From the NCBI RefSeq assembly GCF_003696265.1, contig NZ_RFFH01000011.1:124001-188000 (forward strand): a DNA stretch of 64,000 nucleotides. Reading direction: 5' to 3'. The position numbers and the translations under genes are program-made. Shown here in pieces: positions 58,546 through 64,000 of the stretch. How positions within the stretch are numbered: position 1 is the first letter of the stretch; the number at the start of each line of letters is the position of its first letter. Origin of the DNA: Nocardia stercoris (lineage in GTDB: Bacteria; Actinomycetota; Actinomycetes; Mycobacteriales; Mycobacteriaceae). The notes beneath the pieces were generated by a model that saw only the letters and a list, made by a program, of their open reading frames with translations, was not told where the DNA came from and ran no database searches.

Positions 58546-60066
58546 ATGCCGACCGACCACACACCGACCGCGTCTCCGCTCGCCGCGCTGGCCCCCGACC
58601 TGCGCAAGGCATTGATCCGCACCCGTTTCGACGCCGACACCCTGCTGGAGCTGCTCGGTGACGCGCACGCCGCGCTCGGCCGGTCCGAGCCGGTGCCGGT
58701 GCGGCGGGCGGTCCGCGACGCCGGCGAACTCGGCACCCTGGTCCGCCTCCTCCTGCTCGGCGACGCGCTGCCGGTCGCCGAGGTCGCGGCCGCCCTCGCG
58801 CCGGTCGACGTCGACCAGGCGGTCGCGGCCGGACTGCTGGCCCGCGACGGCGAGCTCGTCCGCGCGGCACTGGACCTGCGGCCCCTGGACCTCGGGCACG
58901 GCACTCGCTGGGTGCTGTCGGACCTCGACGACTCCATGCGGCGGCGCACGCTCACCGAAGATCATGTGCTCGGCGTCGGGCACGCGTCGCTGTCCCTGCT
59001 GCGCGCCACCCCCACCCGCCGGGTCGGCTCGGTGCTCGACCTCGGCACCGGATGCGGGATCCAGGCCGTCCACGCCGCCGGTTACGCCGACCACGTCACC
59101 GGCACCGACATCAACGAGCGGGCGCTGTGGCTGGCGCGCGCCACCGCGGCCCTCAACGAGCTGGACATCGACTGGCTCGCCGGTTCCTGGTTCGAGCCGG
59201 TAGCCGGCCGCACCTTCGATCAGGTGGTGGCCAATCCCCCGTTCGTCGTCGGTCCCGCCCGGGTGGAACACACCTACCGGGATTCCGGGTTCGCCCTCGA
59301 CGGTGCGAGCCGGCTGGTGATCTCGCAGGTCCCGCAGCTGCTGGCGCCCGGCGGCACGGCCGCCATGCTGGCGTCCTGGCTGCATGTCGAGGGCCAGGAC
59401 TGGCGGGCGCGGGTGTCGTCGTGGCTGCCCGACTACGGCGTCGACGCCTGGATCGTCCAACGCGACGTCGCCGACCCGGCGCTCTACGTCGGGACCTGGC
59501 TGCGCGACGCCGGGCTCGATCCCCGCGATCCGGCCGTCGCGCCGCGCGCCGAACAGTGGCTCGACGCACTCGAAGCCGCCGACGCCGAGGGTGTCGGCTT
59601 CGGGTTCGTCTATCTGCGCCGGATCGACGGCCCGACCCAGCTACTGGCCGAGGACCTCACCCACGCCTTCGACGACCCGCTGGGCCCGGAGGCGACCGCC
59701 TACTTCGAACGCTCGGCGTGGCTGCGGGAGGTCGCCGCCGATCCCGACACGGCATGGTCCGCCCGGTTCGAGGTGCTGCCCGCAACCGCGCTCGAGCGCG
59801 TGTACCTGCCGGGCGAGGACGGCTGGGCCGAGCAGGTCGTGCGGTTGTACCGCGGCGACGGCCCGCGCTGGCAGCACGAGATCGACGACACCGCCGCGGC
59901 ACTGCTGGCCGGCCTGCGCGCAGGCGGGCTGCCGCTCGCGGAAGTCACCGAACTACTGGCTTTCGGGCACACCGGCGACGAGTCGACCCCGGAATTCCGG
60001 GCCGCCGTACTGGAACTGACGACCGCCCTGGTCCGGCACGGACTGATCCGGCCGGTCGTGCGCTGA
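58546..60066 (+). CDS. Class I SAM-dependent methyltransferase, NPPF type
   Basis: 506-residue protein. A helical N-terminal domain (residues about 1-150) precedes the methyltransferase core. SAM motif I is VLDLGTGCGIQAVHAAGYAD, motif II is TGTDINERALWLARATAALN, and the NPPF motif in FDQVVANPPFVVGPAR marks a methyltransferase acting on a planar nitrogen (base or glutamine, HemK/RsmC-like). A long C-terminal extension follows. ATG 58546 is the first start after the stop-rich leader. Actinobacterial proteins of this build are common but their substrate is unknown. Confidence 0.9.
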   Translation: MPTDHTPTASPLAALAPDLRKALIRTRFDADTLLELLGDAHAALGRSEPVPVRRAVRDAGELGTLVRLLLLGDALPVAEVAAALAPVDVDQAVAAGLLARDGELVRAALDLRPLDLGHGTRWVLSDLDDSMRRRTLTEDHVLGVGHASLSLLRATPTRRVGSVLDLGTGCGIQAVHAAGYADHVTGTDINERALWLARATAALNELDIDWLAGSWFEPVAGRTFDQVVANPPFVVGPARVEHTYRDSGFALDGASRLVISQVPQLLAPGGTAAMLASWLHVEGQDWRARVSSWLPDYGVDAWIVQRDVADPALYVGTWLRDAGLDPRDPAVAPRAEQWLDALEAADAEGVGFGFVYLRRIDGPTQLLAEDLTHAFDDPLGPEATAYFERSAWLREVAADPDTAWSARFEVLPATALERVYLPGEDGWAEQVVRLYRGDGPRWQHEIDDTAAALLAGLRAGGLPLAEVTELLAFGHTGDESTPEFRAAVLELTTALVRHGLIRPVVR

Positions 60067-60082
60067 GGTCACGCCCGCGCGT

Positions 60083-60100
60083 CGCCCGGGCACCCGGGCG
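60083..60100 (+). terminator. Short hairpin after the methyltransferase gene
   Basis: CGCCCGGG / CCCGGGCG separated by two bases, 16 bases after the stop. GC-only and short, so a weak terminator call. Confidence 0.45.
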
Positions 60101-60225
60101 TCGCGATCGGGTCACCGATCCACGTCGAACCGATCCCGAGTTCCCCAGGGTGCGCCCTTCTTAGGAACTTCTCAGACGGTAGTGACGGAAACCGCAGCTC
60201 AGGACGGTTTATCAGGGGGCACTCA

Positions 60226-60253
60226 GGGAACTTTCCCACTGTCGGGTCCGTTG
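60226..60253 (+). promoter_or_regulatory. SigE/SigH-type promoter of sigB
   Basis: GGGAAC (60226-60231), 18 bases, GTTG (60250-60253). This matches the ECF SigE/SigH consensus GGAA(C/T)-N18-20-GTT, by which mycobacterial sigB is controlled. It lies 35 bases before the sigB ATG. Confidence 0.75.
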
Positions 60254-60287
60254 ATCGGAGTGAGACACCACCGACAGGAGGCAAGTC

Positions 60288-61256
60288 ATGACAAGCCCCG
60301 CCACTTCCTACGTGCGCGCCGACTATTCCGACCTCGACGCCCAGAGCCCCGCCGCCGACCTGGTACGCGTGTACCTCAATGGTATCGGCAAAACGGCGCT
60401 GCTGACGGCCGCAGACGAGGTGGAACTGGCCAAGCGCATCGAGGCGGGCCTCTACGCGCAGTACTTGCTGGAGACGGGTAAGCGGCTCTCCCCGGCCCGC
60501 AAGCGTGACCTGGCCATCCTGGTCCGCGACGGTCAGGCGGCCCGGCAGCACCTGCTCGAGGCGAACCTGCGCCTGGTGGTGTCGCTGGCCAAGCGGTACA
60601 CCGGTCGTGGCATGCCGCTGCTGGACCTGATCCAGGAGGGCAACCTCGGCCTGATCCGCGCCATGGAGAAGTTCGACTACACCAAGGGCTTCAAGTTCTC
60701 CACCTACGCCACCTGGTGGATCCGGCAGGCCATCACCCGCGGTATGGCCGACCAGAGCCGCACGATCCGGCTGCCCGTGCACCTGGTGGAACAGGTCAAC
60801 AAGCTGGCCCGGATCAAGCGCGAGCTGCACCAGCAGCTGGGCCGCGAGGCCTCCGACCAGGAACTCGCCGACGAGTCGGGCATCCCGGTGGAGAAGATCG
60901 CCGACCTGCTCGACCACAGCCGCGACCCGGTCAGCCTGGACATGCCGGTCGGCAGCGACGAGGAAGCCCCGCTGGGCGACTTCATCGAGGACTCCGAGGC
61001 CACCTCGGCCGAGAGCGCGGTCCTGGCCGGCTTCATGGTCCGCGACGTGCGCATGGTGCTCGCCACCCTCGACGAGCGCGAACAGCAGGTCATCCGCCTG
61101 CGCTTCGGCCTCGACGACGGCCAGCCGCGCACCCTGGACCAGATCGGCAAGCTGTTCGGCCTGTCCCGCGAGCGGGTCCGCCAGATCGAGCGCGAGGTCA
61201 TGTCCAAGCTCCGCAAGGGTGAGCGCGCCGACCGTCTGCGCGCCTACGCCAGCTGA
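60288..61256 (+). CDS. sigB: Principal-like sigma factor SigB
   Basis: 322-residue group 2 sigma-70 factor directing RNA polymerase to stress or stationary-phase promoters. Region 1.2 is AADLVRVYLNGIGKTALLTA. Region 2 is EANLRLVVSLAKRYTGRGMP, IQEGNLGLIRAMEKFDYTKG and FKFSTYATWWIRQAITRGMA. Region 3 is ELHQQLGREASDQELADESG. Region 4 is LDQIGKLFGLSRERVRQIER. The length is near that of mycobacterial SigB (323), without the long N-terminus of SigA. ATG 60288 follows ACAGGAGG. The upstream ECF-type promoter supports the identity. Confidence 0.97.
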   Translation: MTSPATSYVRADYSDLDAQSPAADLVRVYLNGIGKTALLTAADEVELAKRIEAGLYAQYLLETGKRLSPARKRDLAILVRDGQAARQHLLEANLRLVVSLAKRYTGRGMPLLDLIQEGNLGLIRAMEKFDYTKGFKFSTYATWWIRQAITRGMADQSRTIRLPVHLVEQVNKLARIKRELHQQLGREASDQELADESGIPVEKIADLLDHSRDPVSLDMPVGSDEEAPLGDFIEDSEATSAESAVLAGFMVRDVRMVLATLDEREQQVIRLRFGLDDGQPRTLDQIGKLFGLSRERVRQIEREVMSKLRKGERADRLRAYAS

Positions 61257-61260
61257 TCCC

Positions 61261-61289
61261 CACCTGCCGGCCCCCCATCCCGGCAGGTG
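61261..61289 (+). terminator. Terminator after sigB
   Basis: Perfect 10-bp stem CACCTGCCGG / CCGGCAGGTG with a 9-base loop, four bases after the stop codon. Confidence 0.85.
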
Positions 61290-61430
61290 CCTCATCGTGG
61301 CCGCAGGGTTGGCGGCCACCCGCAGCGTCGACCAGCGCGCCCGTCCCGCCCTTCGGCCGGTGCGTGCGGGTCGGCGCTGCACTTGTTCGCGTCCGGGCAC
61401 CGGCGCTCGCGCGCGGGCACAATGGAACTC

Positions 61431-61718
61431 ATGATGATCGCAGAGTGGAACGGCCGGGAGATCGCCCGCAGTGCCGGCACCGTCGTCGTCGAGGGCAACC
61501 ACTACTTCCCGCCCGCAGCGGTGGACGCGCAGTTCCTCACCCCCTCCGATTCGCACACCAAGTGCTACTGGAAGGGCGAGGCCAGCTACTACACGCTCGC
61601 CGTCGACGGCGCGACCAACCCCGACGCGGCCTGGTACTACCCCGAACCCTTCGACGCGGCCGCGAACATCAAGGACTACATCGCGTTCTGGAAGGGCGTC
61701 GAGGTCCGCGAGGTCTGA
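61431..61718 (+). CDS. DUF427 protein
   Basis: 95-residue single-domain protein of DUF427. AEWNGREIARSAGTVVVEGN, YFPPAAVDAQFLTPSDSHTK then CYWKGEASYYTLAVDG and DAAWYYPEPF cover the whole domain. ATG 61431 is used; ATG 61422 and 61434 are in frame and none has a good ribosome-binding site. It is a small soluble protein of unknown biochemical role. It is convergent with ppc, leaving only one base between the two stops. Confidence 0.9.
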   Translation: MMIAEWNGREIARSAGTVVVEGNHYFPPAAVDAQFLTPSDSHTKCYWKGEASYYTLAVDGATNPDAAWYYPEPFDAAANIKDYIAFWKGVEVREV

Positions 61719-61719
61719 G

Positions 61720-64000
61720 CTAACCCGAATTGCGGAGCGCGGTCGCCAATCCGTTCATGGTCAACAGGATTCCGCGTTCCACGAGTTCGCTGGTGTCGCC
61801 GGCGCGGCGGCGGCGCAGCAGATCCACCTGGAGTTGGTTGAGCGGTTCCAGGTAGGGGAAGCGGTTGCGGATGGATTCGGCCAGCGACGGGTTGTCGGCC
61901 AGCAGCTGGTCGTTGCCGGTGACCGCGGCGTGTACGGCTGCGGTGCGGTCGAATTCGGCGCGGATCATGCCGAAGATGGTGTCGCGCAAGGTTTCGTCGG
62001 TGACCAGGTCGGCGTACACGGCAGCGATGTCCAGGTCGGCCTTGGCCATCACCTGGGCCAGGTTCGACATCACCGTGCGGAAGAACGGCCAGCGGCGGTG
62101 CAGGTCGACCAGGGTGGCCAGGCGGTCGGGGTCACCGCCCACCCACTGCTCGATCGCGCTGCCGACGCCGTACCAGCCGGGCAGCATGACCCGGGATTGA
62201 CTCCACGCCATGACCCACGGGATCGCGCGCAGGTCGGTCACCGAATTCGAGGGTTTGCGGGAGGCGGGCCGGCTGCCCAGGTTCAGGTCCGCGACCTCCG
62301 CGACCGGGGTGGATTCGCGGAAATAGGTGACGAATCCAGGAGTTTCGTGGACGAGCTTCGCGTACGCGACGCGGGCCAGCTCGGCCAGTTCGTCGAAGAC
62401 GGCGTACGCGGGGTCGGCGTCGGCACCCAGGCCCTCCACGTCCAGCAGCGTCGATTCCAGGGTCCCGGCCACCAGCGATTCCAGATTGCGGTGCGCGGTA
62501 CCGGAATCCGCGTACTTGGTGGAGATCACCTCGCCCTGTTCGGTGAGCCGTAGCGAGCCGCGGACCGCGCCGGCCGGCTGGGCCAGGATGGCGTCGTAGC
62601 TGCGGCCGCCGCCGCGGCCGACCGTGCCACCGCGACCGTGGAAGAGCCGCAACCGGATTCCGGTCTTGCGGGCGGCCTCCACCAGATCGAGTTCGGCCCG
62701 GTACAGCGCCCAGTTGGCGGCCAGGTAACCGCCGTCCTTGTTCGAGTCCGAATAGCCGAGCATGACCTCCTGCGCGTCGCCGCGCGCCCGCACCAGCGCC
62801 CGGTACGCCGGTACCGCGAGCGCCGCCGTGAGCGTCTGCGCGCCCTGACGCAGGTCGTCGATCGTCTCGAACAGCGGCACCACCCCGACCGGGCTGCTGG
62901 GCGGCGTGTGCGCGTCGCCGGGGTCGAGGATCCCGGCCTCCTGGAGCAGCAGCGCCGCTTCCAGCAGGTCGCTGACCGAGGTGCACATGCTGATGATGTA
63001 GTTCGGCACGGTGTCGGGTCCGAGGTCGTCGAGTGCGGACTTGGCGGACCGCAGCACGCCGAGCTCGCGTTCGGCCACCTCGCTGAGCACCGCGGTCGGC
63101 CCCAGCAGCGGGCGTCGCACGGTCAGCTCGTGGGATAGCAACTCGACCCGCTCGGCCTCGGCGAGGCTCGCGTAATCCGGGTGCACTCCAGCCCAGGCCA
63201 GCAGCTCGGCCACCACTTGTTCGTGGACCTCGGAGTTCTGCCGCTGGTCCAGGCCCTGCAGGTGGAAGCCGAAGGTCTCGATGGCGCCGCGCAGCGCGGC
63301 GAGCCGATCGTCGGCGAGCAGACCGTCCCCGGAGGCGCGCAGCGACTCGTCGATACTGTCGAGGTCGGCCAGGAATTCCGCCGGGCCGGCGTAGGGCCGG
63401 GCACGGTCGGCGGCCCGGTACTCCCACGGCCCGGCCGCATGCCGCGGGTCGCTGCCCGGCCCGCCACCGGCACCGGGATCGACTCCCTCACTGGGTATCT
63501 CGCCGAGTGCCCGCAGCGAGGTGGCGCTCAGGCGGGCGCGGATCCCGCGGATCGCACGCCGATACGGCTCGTCCGCGCGCTGCGGTGACTCGTCGAATCC
63601 GGCATCGGCCAGGGCCGCGACCGCCGGTGTGACCGGCACCAGGCGCGCCGACTGGGACAGGGTCCGTTCCAGCCCGGCCAGTTCGCGCAGGTAGTGGCCG
63701 AACGCGGTGGCGCCCGCCCGGCGGGTCGCCCGCTCGACGACCTCCCCGGTGACGTTCGGATTACCGTCGCGGTCGCCGCCGATCCAGGAGCCCGGCCGCA
63801 GGATCGGCCGCGGCAGCAGGTCACGGTCGGGCCACCGATCACGCAGTGCCGCACGCACTTCCGCGTTGATCCGGGGGATCACCTCCAGCAGGGTCAGCTC
63901 GTAGTAGCGCAGGCCCACCTCGATCTCGTCCTGGATTCGCAAGCGCGCCAACCGGATCAGCGCCGTCCGCCACAAGGTGAGCACCTGTCGGCGGATCTCC
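61720..64000 (-). CDS. ppc: Phosphoenolpyruvate carboxylase (5' end outside window)
   Basis: 760 visible residues of PEP carboxylase, which makes oxaloacetate from PEP and bicarbonate. GSWIGGDRDGNPNVTGEVVE carries catalytic residues, LGYSDSNKDGGYLAANWALY contains the conserved active-site block, and FHGRGGTVGRGGG is the Gly-rich loop. GSRPASRK and RAIPWVMAWSQSRVMLPGWY follow, with the conserved C-terminal LLTMNGLATALRNSG-stop. Compared with family length (about 900-930) some 150-200 N-terminal residues lie beyond the edge. All visible motifs are intact. Confidence 0.96.
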   Translation of the reverse strand, partial: EIRRQVLTLWRTALIRLARLRIQDEIEVGLRYYELTLLEVIPRINAEVRAALRDRWPDRDLLPRPILRPGSWIGGDRDGNPNVTGEVVERATRRAGATAFGHYLRELAGLERTLSQSARLVPVTPAVAALADAGFDESPQRADEPYRRAIRGIRARLSATSLRALGEIPSEGVDPGAGGGPGSDPRHAAGPWEYRAADRARPYAGPAEFLADLDSIDESLRASGDGLLADDRLAALRGAIETFGFHLQGLDQRQNSEVHEQVVAELLAWAGVHPDYASLAEAERVELLSHELTVRRPLLGPTAVLSEVAERELGVLRSAKSALDDLGPDTVPNYIISMCTSVSDLLEAALLLQEAGILDPGDAHTPPSSPVGVVPLFETIDDLRQGAQTLTAALAVPAYRALVRARGDAQEVMLGYSDSNKDGGYLAANWALYRAELDLVEAARKTGIRLRLFHGRGGTVGRGGGRSYDAILAQPAGAVRGSLRLTEQGEVISTKYADSGTAHRNLESLVAGTLESTLLDVEGLGADADPAYAVFDELAELARVAYAKLVHETPGFVTYFRESTPVAEVADLNLGSRPASRKPSNSVTDLRAIPWVMAWSQSRVMLPGWYGVGSAIEQWVGGDPDRLATLVDLHRRWPFFRTVMSNLAQVMAKADLDIAAVYADLVTDETLRDTIFGMIRAEFDRTAAVHAAVTGNDQLLADNPSLAESIRNRFPYLEPLNQLQVDLLRRRRAGDTSELVERGILLTMNGLATALRNSG

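Noticed and set aside
1..64000. CRISPR arrays, insertion sequences, integrases, rRNA
   Set aside because: No regularly spaced short repeats, transposase or integrase motifs or rRNA segments were seen in any part of the window.

Overview
This is high-GC actinomycete DNA, most likely from Nocardia or a close mycolic-acid relative. Evidence: GTG/TTG starts, a SigB-type sigma factor near a DUF3039/DUF3099 pair (grouped in mycobacteria), a PknK-like kinase, PucR and TetR regulators, KatG and phosphoenolpyruvate carboxylase. I see no tRNA, rRNA, CRISPR array or intact insertion sequence.

Layout. 1-5.8 kb: secreted or surface hydrolases (GH5 fragment, beta-lactamase-like serine hydrolase, SGNH hydrolase), then an AraC-type regulator coupled to a RibD/DHFR-like reductase. 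5.85-9.88 kb: a gene-poor stretch bounded by two imperfect 48-49 bp direct repeats, holding a cold-shock gene, a small ORF, a kinase fragment, a RecF-like ATPase and a 10-codon DUF3039 relic. 10.4-15.7 kb: NTF2-like, quinone reductase and TetR operon, then a 1023-residue kinase/NB-ARC protein. 15.7-48.6 kb: a large accessory catabolic island. 48.9-52 kb: an Orn/Lys/Arg decarboxylase with a coupled small ORF. 53.2-64 kb: core-like genes (DUF3039, DUF3099, sigB, ppc) with transport, regulatory and methyltransferase genes between them.

The island is the main interest. At least six promoters or gene starts carry the dyad TCGA-N7-TCGA (one copy TCAA-N7-TCGA), normally over or just after the -10 of a TTGAC(A/G) promoter. 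Genes under it: a zinc-ribbon OB-fold protein, katG, an acyl-CoA ligase/acyl-CoA dehydrogenase/SDR/APH-kinase operon, a saccharopine-dehydrogenase-like/MFS operon, a flavin monooxygenase/hydrolase/tetR operon, and a flavin amine oxidase. Two more copies precede a GMC oxidoreductase. The TetR gene in the monooxygenase operon is the natural candidate regulator. The ligase, dehydrogenase, SDR and APH kinase match the levulinate/4-hydroxyacid (Lva, ACAD10/11) logic, in which a hydroxyacyl-CoA is phosphorylated and then eliminated. The monooxygenase and hydrolase could supply hydroxy acids, the GMC enzyme and aldehyde dehydrogenase could oxidise alcohols, KatG could remove peroxide, and PhaC/PhaZ could store excess hydroxyacyl-CoA.

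The island has been rearranged. Upstream of the GMC gene lie a copy of the monooxygenase promoter and start codon and a copy of the amine-oxidase operator and 5' end. Upstream of lipB lies a copy of the dehydrogenase/SDR junction. Truncated APC-permease and frameshifted YceI genes add to this.
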